NCBI GenBank assembly: GCA_963580245.1
Contig: CAUZJO010000051.1
Location: 1 to 29,615 of the forward strand
Reading direction: 5' to 3'
Source: CAUZJO01 sp963580245
GTDB taxonomy: Bacteria > Sumerlaeota > Sumerlaeia > MVZB01
DNA length: 29,615 bases
Both the position numbers and the translations under genes were made by a program. Under the pieces are notes generated by a model that was not told where the DNA came from, made no database searches, and saw only the letters and a list, made by a program, of their open reading frames with translations. Positions 22,139-29,615 of the stretch are shown here, piece after piece (the stretch's first letter is position 1; each line of letters opens with the position of its first letter).

Positions 22139-23899
22139 ATGCGCCGCCATCTTCAACGCACGCTTTACTGGTTGCTCCCCGCCTTGGTTTATCTCTACGC
22201 GGTGGGGAGGACGCCGTGGGTGGATGGGCGCGACCTGCTGGGGACGCCCGATGCGGTGGAATACACCTTTCTGGCCGAACGACTGGCTGGCCTTCAGCCG
22301 CCGCTGATCGGCATCGGGCTGCACGACTATCCCTCCCGCTACCCGCTCGCATTTCCGTTGCTGCTCGTTCCCTTCGTCTGGCTTTTTGGGTTCGACGTGA
22401 CGGCGCTGTTTTGGGGCTCGGCGCTGTTTGGGTTGGTGGCGGTCGTGATGCTTGCGCGGGTGGGGGCCTGGATGACCGGCTCGCGGCTGGCCGGGGGGCT
22501 GGCGGCGTTGTTTTGGTCACTGCATCCCCAAACCGTCGTCGCCGCCACCGGGACCATGAGCGAAACGGCCCTGGTGATGATGTGGTTGGTCATGTTGGAG
22601 CTGGCGCGGCCCTGGATCGATCGCGCCGAGGGGGGCGGCCTACTTCGCGCAGTCCTGCTCGGCTTGGCACTGGGATGGCTTACCATCGCCAAGACTCCGT
22701 TTTTCTATTGGGCGGCCGCGATGACGATCGTTGTCGGGCTGCGAGCCGCCGGCCAAAAGCGCTGGGGGCCGTTGATCGGGCTCATCGCCGCCGGCCTGAC
22801 CTGCGCCGTTGGCGACGCGCTCTATCGCCGCTGGGCATTTGGCGTCTGGGGCATGAATGGCTATGAGTACTGGTTCCCCAAGGTCTACACCAGGTTGACC
22901 GAGACCTTTCATCCCAAGTACCTGATTCATCCGTGGTCAGAGACGGCGCAGGCGGGGAACCTTGCCTATTATGGTCGCATGTTGGTCGGCCGGACGCACG
23001 ATTTCCACGGGGTCTACATGGCCTTGGCCGCCGGCGCCGCGCTGGTTTGCCTCGTTTGGCCGTGGCGGCGAGGTCGTCCCCGTGGGATGGTGACGCGCCT
23101 GATGGCCGGATGGGCACTGGTCGGCGTCCTGTTCATGGGCCTGTATTTCTTCCAATCGCAACGGTTCGCGCACCTCTGGGTCCCGCTGATCGACCTGTTG
23201 GCGGCCTGGGGGCTGACGCGCGGGTGGGCCTGGGCATGGCTGCGGCGTGGCTGGGCTGGGCGGATCGGTCTGCACAAGTGGGCGCGGGTCTTTCTGGTTT
23301 TCGGCGCGCTGGTGATCACGCGCGGGGAGTTCCGTCGCGTCGAGGGAATCCATCATACCCCGCAGGCCCGCGCGCGGGTATCCGCCAGGGTTCGGCTCCG
23401 CCCGTTGTTGGATCAGGTACCCCAAGACGCGTGGCTGCTGAGCAATTATCGCGTCCCATTCGTCGATCAACTCCGTCCCCACCCCGGCCCGACCGGCGCG
23501 CTCCACGCCTACGACCTGGACTACGCATGGATGAACACCCACGCCTACGCCATCTGGGAACTGGGGCTGAAGCCTCATCGGCCACGGCCCGTCATGGCCG
23601 CCTGGTCGGCCTTCATACCCGCGGGATGGAAGGCATTCCCCACCATGCTGATCGACCCCGAAGCCCAGTGGATGCTCCCCCCCGACCAGCGCCAAACGCT
23701 CTACACCCAACCCCTCTACCTCCTCATCAGCGATCCCCCCTATTCGCCCCAAACGGGCCGCCGGATGCGCGAGACCATCTGGCCCATGCTGAAAGCCGAA
23801 GCCCAGGTCGAGGAAGTTGGCCGGTCGGGTGATTTCGGGATCTTTCGGATATCGGGTTTGAACCCGACCCTAGACTTCCCCCCGCCCCCAACGTTATAA
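22139..23899 (+). CDS. GT-C-type membrane glycosyltransferase (ArnT/PMT-like)
   Basis: 586 residues with about ten membrane helices in the first 420 (LYWLLPALVYLYAVG, YPLAFPLLLVPFVWLFGF, GLVAVVMLARVGAWM and on) and a soluble C-terminal domain. The first extracytoplasmic loop holds GTPDAVEYTFLAERLAG, with the acidic residues expected of GT-C (GT39/GT83-like) enzymes that transfer sugars from polyprenyl carriers. Acceptor and donor are unknown. GAAGG lies 5 bases before the ATG. The 138-base gap upstream shows no gene. A large exported TPR protein follows 17 bases downstream. Confidence 0.75.
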   Translation: MRRHLQRTLYWLLPALVYLYAVGRTPWVDGRDLLGTPDAVEYTFLAERLAGLQPPLIGIGLHDYPSRYPLAFPLLLVPFVWLFGFDVTALFWGSALFGLVAVVMLARVGAWMTGSRLAGGLAALFWSLHPQTVVAATGTMSETALVMMWLVMLELARPWIDRAEGGGLLRAVLLGLALGWLTIAKTPFFYWAAAMTIVVGLRAAGQKRWGPLIGLIAAGLTCAVGDALYRRWAFGVWGMNGYEYWFPKVYTRLTETFHPKYLIHPWSETAQAGNLAYYGRMLVGRTHDFHGVYMALAAGAALVCLVWPWRRGRPRGMVTRLMAGWALVGVLFMGLYFFQSQRFAHLWVPLIDLLAAWGLTRGWAWAWLRRGWAGRIGLHKWARVFLVFGALVITRGEFRRVEGIHHTPQARARVSARVRLRPLLDQVPQDAWLLSNYRVPFVDQLRPHPGPTGALHAYDLDYAWMNTHAYAIWELGLKPHRPRPVMAAWSAFIPAGWKAFPTMLIDPEAQWMLPPDQRQTLYTQPLYLLISDPPYSPQTGRRMRETIWPMLKAEAQVEEVGRSGDFGIFRISGLNPTLDFPPPPTL

Positions 23900-23916
23900 A
23901 TAATGGGTTTGGAAGA

Positions 23917-25956
23917 ATGATGAGGAGTTGTTCTAAAGCCCTTGTGAGCCGTCTGGGCGGATGCTTATTGGTTGCGCTGGTCTGTCTGGCGCGGCCGGCC
24001 CAGGGCGACCGGATTCGGACGGTCGACGGACGGATCATCGAAGGGGTCATCACCGCGCGGGAGATCGGGGCCGGGGGCCGCGAGGTTCTGAAGATTCGCA
24101 TCGGCCGAACGATCATCGGCCTGCCGGTTGAAAAAATCGAATACATCGCCGAGGCCATGCCCGGCGAGAACGCGATGTTACTCGCCCGCGACGCCTTTCA
24201 GGTCGGTCGCATGGACGAAGGGGTCGAGCGGATGGCCGAAGCGCTTGACCTGGAAGGCCCCGCCGGCGGGGTGGGCTCGCTGCTGCTCAATCATGGCGAA
24301 AAGCTGCTGGGGGCCGTCCCGGCCATGGGAAACGCAAACCGCGCCGCCCTGAGCCGCTGCCTGCTCGCGCTCGAGGGCATCCGCATGGCCCGCCAGGACG
24401 ACTTGACCGCCATTCGGATCCCGTTGCACCTGGCCCTGGACCAGCGCGAAGAAGCCAACGACCTGCTCGACCGCCTCGGCGGTGATTACTTCCCGACCCA
24501 CCTCTCCACGCGCGATCGGCTCTCGGAGTGGCTGCTCCAAGCGGTCGATGCGTCGGCCGAGGAGGGTGGCTTCGACCGGGCACTGGAGGCCGTGGAGGAT
24601 CTGGGGCGGATTAACCCGGCATTGGCGGAGGGCCGCCGGATCCAACTCCATTTGCAGATCGCCTGGAATGCGCGCGATGAGCGGCGCTACGGCGACGCGC
24701 TTGACGTCTACGTGCGTCACGTCCTCGATGAAGCCCCGCTTATCGCGCGTGACCGCATTCTGATCACGCTGACGACCGCTGAACGCTGGTTTAGGTCGCG
24801 GGATGACTTCACCCGCGCCGCGCGCTTGTATGAACAATACGGGATGGTCCATGCGTCGGAGGAAGCCCGGCCCCGGTTTGTCCAGTTGTGGCGCGATCAG
24901 GGCTGGCGACGCCTGCGCCAGGCGGATTTCGACCTGGCCGAAGAGGCGTTTGAGCGTGCCGAGTTGATCCAGCCCGGTGCCACCGACGTCGACCGGCTTC
25001 ACCTGCAATACCGCCGGCGCGGGGCGGCATTGGCCTCCGATGATGATCGGGGACACTACGAATTGGGCCGCTGGTGCCTCGAAAACAGCCTGATCGACGA
25101 GGCCCTGAAGGAATTCGGCGAGGTGGCCGCGGCCGGGGGCTACGGCGAGGCGGCCAATGCCTATATGCGCCGCATTCACAACCAACTGGCCGAGGCCGAG
25201 CTCGAGCGGATGATGGACCTCTACGATACCGGGGAGTATGGGCAGGTGTTGCGCGATGTCCACGGGTTCCTGAGGAAGGATTATCCACAGGGATTCAAGT
25301 CGCAGGCGATCGAGATCCGGATGCTGACCCGCCAGACGATTGATCAAACCGTCAACCAGCGCGCGCAGCAAGCCGCCGCGCTCTTTCAACAAGCCCAACG
25401 CGCTTATTTCGGCAACCGCTTTGAGGAGGCCGAACGGCTCTTGCGCACGATCGTCGAGACTTACGAGGATACGATCGTCCATGAACGCGCCAGCGTGTTT
25501 TACGAGAAGGTTCTTGAGAAACTGGAGCTGGGGCGACTGGAGCGGGGCCAGTCGATCGGGGCCGATCGGCCGAGCACCGCGTCGCCGGTGGTTCCCGAAA
25601 GCGAGTTGAACGAACTGGTCGAGGCCCTGCGGCGGGGGAACACGAGCGTTGAGGACCGCTCCAGGTCTTACGCGCCGGACCGGGAGGAGCAGCACGCGCC
25701 GGGCGAGCAGGAAGCGCGCCGCTTGCTGGCGGGGGCGCGTGACGCGTTCTTCGAGGGCCGGCTCGGCGACGCCGACCGCCTGCTGGCCGTCATTCTGGAG
25801 CAATACGCCGATACGGCCACCCACCGCCGGGCCGAACGCTTTTATCGACTGATCCGCGACCAGCTTGAACTGCACAAGGCCGAGACCGCGCGCGCGAAGG
25901 TGCTCGACCGCGCCACCACCCCACCCGCCGCCGTTCCCCCCGTCCCCGGATTCTAG
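23917..25956 (+). CDS. Large exported TPR-repeat protein
   Basis: 679 residues with a signal peptide (GGCLLVALVCLARPAQGDR). Directly after it, IRTVDGRIIEGVITAREI and IRIGRTIIGLPVEKIEYI form a small Sm/SH3-like beta module seen at the start of many planctomycete exported proteins. The rest is helical, with many TPR-like pairs (YGDALDVYVRHVLDEAP, RRLRQADFDLAEEAFERAEL, AYFGNRFEEAERLLRTIVET, ARDAFFEGRLGDADRLLAVI). It probably acts as a periplasmic scaffold; partners are unknown. The sigma-54 regulator starts 40 bases downstream, so they may share a transcript. The 613-codon frame antisense to it is a GC-content shadow. Confidence 0.8.
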   Translation: MMRSCSKALVSRLGGCLLVALVCLARPAQGDRIRTVDGRIIEGVITAREIGAGGREVLKIRIGRTIIGLPVEKIEYIAEAMPGENAMLLARDAFQVGRMDEGVERMAEALDLEGPAGGVGSLLLNHGEKLLGAVPAMGNANRAALSRCLLALEGIRMARQDDLTAIRIPLHLALDQREEANDLLDRLGGDYFPTHLSTRDRLSEWLLQAVDASAEEGGFDRALEAVEDLGRINPALAEGRRIQLHLQIAWNARDERRYGDALDVYVRHVLDEAPLIARDRILITLTTAERWFRSRDDFTRAARLYEQYGMVHASEEARPRFVQLWRDQGWRRLRQADFDLAEEAFERAELIQPGATDVDRLHLQYRRRGAALASDDDRGHYELGRWCLENSLIDEALKEFGEVAAAGGYGEAANAYMRRIHNQLAEAELERMMDLYDTGEYGQVLRDVHGFLRKDYPQGFKSQAIEIRMLTRQTIDQTVNQRAQQAAALFQQAQRAYFGNRFEEAERLLRTIVETYEDTIVHERASVFYEKVLEKLELGRLERGQSIGADRPSTASPVVPESELNELVEALRRGNTSVEDRSRSYAPDREEQHAPGEQEARRLLAGARDAFFEGRLGDADRLLAVILEQYADTATHRRAERFYRLIRDQLELHKAETARAKVLDRATTPPAAVPPVPGF

Positions 25957-25996
25957 CGAGCGAACCGACCCATCCCGAAAAAGGCGAACCAGAGGC

Positions 25997-27421
25997 ATGC
26001 CCAACACGACCCCGACCAACGCCCCATCGATTCTCCTCGTTGAGGACGACCCGGATTACGTCAACCGCTTGACCCGCAACCTGCGCGACGGCGGCTTCGA
26101 AATCTGCGCGGTGGCCGATGCCGAAGCCGCCCGGGAGCGGCTTGCCGAACGCCGGTTCGACATGGTCCTGACCGACATCCGGCTGCCCGGCGCCAGCGGG
26201 CTGGACTTGCTCGAGCGGGTGGTCAAGCAGATCGAAGCGGGCGAACTCGATCCGATTCCGGTCGTGGTGCTCACGTCGATCAATTCGGTCGACACGGCCG
26301 TCGAGGCCATGCGCAAGGGTGCCACCGACTACCTGACCAAGGAAGCCACGCGCGAGGAGATCATCCTGCGGCTGCGCCGGGCGCTGGAAGGGGCCGAGCT
26401 AGTCAGCGAGAACCGCCGCCTGCGCCGCACGCTGGACCGCTACGAGGAGTTCAGCGAGATCGTTGGCGTTTCCGAGTCGATCAAGCGGCTCAAGGAACAG
26501 ATCAAAGAGATCGCGTCCAGCGACGTCACGGTCCTGATCCAGGGCGAAACCGGCTCGGGCAAGGAGCTGGTCGCCCGCGCGCTGCATCGGGCCTCCCGTC
26601 ACGCGCGCGGTCCCTTCATCGAGGTCAACTGCGCCGCGCTGCCCGACGAAAACCTGTTTCTCTCCGAGCTGTTCGGACACGAACGCGGCGCGTTCACCGG
26701 GGCGATCAACCGCAAGCGGGGCCACTTCGAGCAGGCCCACGGCGGCACGCTATTGCTGGACGAGATCGGCGAGCTGGGCCCGATGCCGCAGGCCCGGCTG
26801 TTGCGCGCGGTCGAGACGCTCGAGTTCAACCGGCTGGGCAGCGAGCGCCCGATGCGGGTCCAATGCCGCTTGTTGTTCGCCACCAACAAGGACCTGGCGC
26901 GGGAGGTCAAGTCGGGTGGTTTCCGCGAGGATCTGTTCTATCGCATCAATATCTTCCCGATCGACGTCCCGCCCTTGCGCGCCCGGCCCGAGGACATCGC
27001 CCCGCTGGCCCGCTTCTTCACCGCCCGCTTCGCCGAGAAGCACGGCCGCGAGGCGCCGGTCCTGACCGACGAGGTCCTCGACGCCCTGCGCGCCAACCCC
27101 TGGCCGGGCAACATCCGCGAGCTGCGCAACGTCATCGAACGGCTGGCCATCCGCTTCAGCGGCCGCCCGGTCCAGGCCCAGGCGCTACGCGAACTCAATA
27201 TCGGCGGAGCGGTCGAGGGGACGGGGGCCGCGATCCTGCCCGACGGCGGGATCGACCTGGAGGAGGTCGAACGCTCCCTCGTGCGCCAGGCCCTGGATCG
27301 CTCGGCCTGGAACCAGCGCCAGGCGGCGGCGTTATTGAGCATCAGCGTCGACCGCATGAACGCCCGCGTCAAAAAGTTCGGCTTCACCCATGCCTCGTGG
27401 CGAGTTCACAAGGGGCAATAA
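25997..27421 (+). CDS. Sigma-54-dependent response regulator (NtrC family)
   Basis: 474 residues. The receiver domain has SILLVEDDPDY (acidic pocket E16-D18), phospho-acceptor Asp60 in MVLTDIRLPG, the signalling Thr/Ser in VVLTSINS and the conserved Lys in DYLTKEA. The AAA+ domain follows: Walker A GETGSGKELV, the sigma-54 contact loop FGHERGAFTGA, Walker B GGTLLLDEIGELG, LLFATNKDLA, and the arginine-finger region FREDLFYRINIFPIDVPPLR. The C-terminal Fis-type HTH is RSAWNQRQAAALLSISVDRM. All activating motifs look intact. No histidine kinase is in the window. ATG 25997 starts just before the receiver domain; the long upstream frame overlaps the TPR gene and was rejected. Confidence 0.95.
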   Translation: MPNTTPTNAPSILLVEDDPDYVNRLTRNLRDGGFEICAVADAEAARERLAERRFDMVLTDIRLPGASGLDLLERVVKQIEAGELDPIPVVVLTSINSVDTAVEAMRKGATDYLTKEATREEIILRLRRALEGAELVSENRRLRRTLDRYEEFSEIVGVSESIKRLKEQIKEIASSDVTVLIQGETGSGKELVARALHRASRHARGPFIEVNCAALPDENLFLSELFGHERGAFTGAINRKRGHFEQAHGGTLLLDEIGELGPMPQARLLRAVETLEFNRLGSERPMRVQCRLLFATNKDLAREVKSGGFREDLFYRINIFPIDVPPLRARPEDIAPLARFFTARFAEKHGREAPVLTDEVLDALRANPWPGNIRELRNVIERLAIRFSGRPVQAQALRELNIGGAVEGTGAAILPDGGIDLEEVERSLVRQALDRSAWNQRQAAALLSISVDRMNARVKKFGFTHASWRVHKGQ

Positions 27422-27561
27422 GCCTCACCGATGACTTGCGCGACTGAACGGATCGGGTGCTTGCGCGAGACGGGGGCGCCGGGTAATGTTTAATAAGTGA
27501 TGACAACGATACAAGGAGGAACGGGATAAACAACTATCGCATCAGGCGTCCGAGACCGCTC

Positions 27562-28609
27562 ATGCATTGCGTCCGCATGCAACTTGCGCTTGCGTTCAGT
27601 CTCCTGTTGTTGAGCAACGCCGGGGCTGAGCTTGGCGTCGATTGGGTGAAAGTGGAAAACACGCCGCGTTTCAGTCCGCGTCGCTATCACACCGCAGTCG
27701 TCCATCAAGATAAGATATGGGTGATTGCCGGTCTGTCGAACGGAGTGCGCAAGAACGACGTCTGGAATTCGCCCGACGGCATTAACTGGACCCAGGTGAC
27801 CGAAGCCGCGCCCTTTACCCCTCGCTTTGGGCACCAGAGCGTTGTCTATCAAGATAAAATCTGGGTCATCGGGGGCGATGACGGTGCGGAGCCGTTCAAG
27901 AGCGAAGTATGGTGCACGACGGATGGCGTGAACTCGACGAATGTGAACGGCGGACCGGCCTTCTTTGAGCGGTGCCATTTCGCGATGACGGTGCACGACG
28001 ACAAAATGTGGATCATCGGGGGGGGAGTCAGTTCCAGGGCACGTGCTCAATGACGTGTGGTGGTCGGTTGACGGGAATGTTTGGCGCCTCGCGACGCGTG
28101 GGGCTCCCTTCTCACGTCGCTACGGTCACCACGTGGTCATCCACGACGGTAAGTTTTGGCTGATCGGCGGATACGATTACACGTATCAGAACGATATATG
28201 GGTATCGGAGGACGGGGTTCATTGGGAGCAGGTCTTGGGCGGCCCAATTTTCTTTGCGCGTCGTCACGCGGCAGCCGTCGCTTTCGATGGGAAAATCTGG
28301 ATGATTGGCGGGATTTTTGGGGATTCACAAATTCCGGGATCCATTCTGTCGAGGTTCAAATACTTTCATCAAAACGATGTGTGGAACTCAATTGATGGAG
28401 TAACTTGGAATCGGTCCGTTCTACACGCGGCCTTCAGGCCGGTTGGCAGAACCGCAAGCGTCGTTTTTGGCGAGAAGATCTGGGTCATGGGCGGAACCGT
28501 TCATGATGTTTTTTTCCCGCAGACCGATATCGACATAAACGAGGTTTGGTTCTCCGAGGCGGGCTCTTCCAGTGCCAGCAGTTCCGACGTATGGCTTGCG
28601 CTTGAGTAA
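27562..28609 (+). pseudogene. Six-blade kelch exported protein, frameshifted at a G8 run
   Basis: A signal peptide (MQLALAFSLLLLSNAGA) precedes repeated kelch blades: DKIWVIAG, DKIWVIGG, DKMWIIGG, GKFWLIGG, GKIWMIGG and EKIWVMGG. Each is followed by NDVWNSPDGINW-type strands, giving six units of a beta-propeller that probably binds carbohydrate or protein outside the cytoplasm. At eight consecutive G (28018-28025) the frame is lost. With seven G it would read WIIGGESVPGHVLNDVWWSV without a break, so this is a one-base insertion: a sequencing error or a phase-variable switch. A strong AAGGAGG (27513-27519) lies 43 bases before the first ATG but 6 bases before an in-frame ATA. Confidence 0.75.
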
Positions 28610-28752
28610 GGGCGGTGCCCAATGCGATGGCGGCCGGATGAGATTCGAGGAATCACGGGCGAGGGCGGATTAACAAGAGGTAATGAACGTCTAAGGTAAC
28701 TCGCGCGCCAGTGTTGATCAGGCATCCTGGAAACATCGGATAATTTTATACG

Positions 28753-29268
28753 ATGGGAAAGCGAATGCGCGCGAAACGCGACACAAGCAAGCGTATCCAT
28801 TTAACACTGCGAAAGAAATTGTTCTTTTCCTTTTTCATCTTCATCCTGCTCGTTTTCATGCTCGGTTTGATAGAGGGACTGTTGCGCCTGTTTGGTCCGG
28901 AATTTGCGGACGACCCCTATTTGAACATGACGCCTATCGCCTCTTTTCTTTTGAAAGCCGAAATCGGTGGCGTTAACTATTATAAAGTGACCCATCCGGA
29001 GTATTACAAGGCCCGGAACACCATATTTCCCGTGAAAAAAGACGCGAACGTGGTGAGGACTTTTTACCTGGGGGGATCGGCCGGCGCCGGCTGGCCCCAT
29101 CCACCCAGGGAGACATCCAGCGAATACCTGTTGGAAGCGCTGCAAACGGCCTTTGGCGGACGCAAGATCGAAGTTCACAACGTCTGCATGCATGCTTACG
29201 CGAGTTTTCGGGTTCGGATGATATTCGATGAGATCATTCAATGCCATCCCGACGTGATCATCATTCAA
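28753..29268 (+). pseudogene. SGNH/GDSL-like membrane protein, truncated by IS junction
   Basis: A basic cytoplasmic start (MGKRMRAKRDTSKRIHLTLR), one membrane helix (LFFSFFIFILLVFMLGLIEG), and an extracytoplasmic part with TFYLGGSAGAGWP carrying the block-I Gly-Gly-Ser-like motif, IEVHNVCMHAYASFRVRM and CHPDVIIIQ. These match the first half of SGNH-hydrolase-like proteins used in polysaccharide acetylation or export. The expected next block (G-x-N-E) is missing: at about 29267 the sequence becomes an IS1380 transposase in another frame. Only the N-terminal half remains. Confidence 0.7.
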
Positions 29269-29615
29269 AGAGATCGAGCACCTGATGACCCGGCCGGTGG
29301 GACGACCCTCCCTCAAACCCAAGGTCTTCTATCACAGCTTCATGTATCAGGCCGGGAGTTGGGATCGGCCGCGTCGGGTGGTGGCCAAGGTCGAATGGCA
29401 TTGCGACCAACTTTTCCCGCGCGTGGGGTTCATCTTAACCAACCTGAATCGGCGGGCCAAGAATGTGGTGCACTTTTACAACAAGCGAGGAACCGCCGAG
29501 CAGTGGATCAAGGAGGGGAAGATTGCGCTGACCTGGACGCGGCTGTCGTGTCATGATTTCCGGGACAACGAGGTGCGCCTGCAACTATTCGCCCTGGCGT
29601 ACACCCTAGGGAATT
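29267..29615 (+). mobile_element. IS1380-family transposase, C-terminal part, runs off the right edge
   Basis: From 29270 the frame reads EIEHLMTRPVGRPSLKPKVF, then YHSFMYQAGSWDRPRRVVAK, LFPRVGFILTNL, RRAKNVVHFYNKRGTAEQWI, and LSCHDFRDNEVRLQLFALAY. This is the highly conserved C-terminal DDE region of IS1380 transposases, including the RGTAEQWIKEGK segment with the catalytic Glu. The N-terminal two thirds and the left terminal repeat are absent. The ORF continues past the edge. Confidence 0.93.

Noticed and set aside
25865..25996. Upstream extension of the sigma-54 regulator
   Set aside because: It overlaps the TPR gene's C-terminus and encodes a Pro/Arg-rich shadow. The receiver domain begins just after ATG 25997.
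24178..26019. 613-codon minus-strand ORF
   Set aside because: It lies fully antisense to the exported TPR gene, which has a signal peptide and clear repeats. In GC-rich DNA such long antisense frames arise from codon bias.
1..29615. tRNA, rRNA or CRISPR loci
   Set aside because: I looked for T-loop GGTTCGA-type signatures, rRNA blocks and regularly spaced repeats and saw none.

Overview
The window is a GC-rich stretch of about 29.6 kb. It comes from a Gram-negative-type, probably anaerobic or fermentative bacterium. It carries many lipoproteins with lipoboxes, a SurA/PpiC-like chaperone, a prepilin-like protein ending in a Y-S-D-G motif, a sigma-54 response regulator, a sodium-pump decarboxylase module, a STAND ATPase with TPRs, and a small EHP-repeat lipoprotein. 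This mix resembles Planctomycetota, Sumerlaeota, Hydrogenedentota or similar lineages. No rRNA or tRNA is present, so the phylum cannot be fixed from the sequence. No CRISPR array, tRNA or rRNA was seen.

Layout. 1-1620: a minus-strand gene start running off the left edge, a small minus ORF, a poorly coding stretch, and a CsgG/LpoB-like lipoprotein. 1770-2830: a minus-strand unit with a possible promoter, a full cobalamin (B12) riboswitch, a Shine-Dalgarno-sequestering hairpin and a prepilin-like gene. This is the most remarkable element of the window. 3140-4558: murD. 4720-6875: a decayed STAND ATPase/TPR gene preceded by a two-helix membrane protein. 7102-8715: an EHP-repeat lipoprotein and a transglutaminase-like lipoprotein. 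8842-10493: a minus-strand HAD phosphatase and a glutamyl-Q tRNA(Asp) synthetase, overlapping head to tail. 10494-14257: an accessory zone with a strong inverted repeat, a gene fragment, a RimK-like ligase, a broken TPR lipoprotein, a small ORF and a frame-disrupted tyrosine recombinase. 14268-15992: a PpiC lipoprotein, a His/Tyr-rich exported protein and a 23-codon ORF.

16041-20335 forms a coherent plus-strand cluster: biotin ligase (birA), an OadG-like gamma subunit, a biotin carrier protein, a DUF2092-like/TlpA protein and the membrane beta subunit of a Na+-translocating decarboxylase. The carboxyltransferase (alpha) subunit is not in the window. A PBP4-like protein follows directly; all three of its catalytic motifs appear to be lost. 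Then come a GT-C-type membrane glycosyltransferase, a large exported TPR protein and a sigma-54 response regulator, all on plus. The right end holds a six-blade kelch protein broken at a run of eight G, and an SGNH-like membrane protein that runs abruptly into the C-terminal third of an IS1380-family transposase at the edge.

Several genes are broken in frame, often beside short homopolymers (integrase, kelch, STAND gene). Some breaks may be sequencing or assembly errors. The STAND gene also has a large internal deletion, so it is a real relic or a misassembly.
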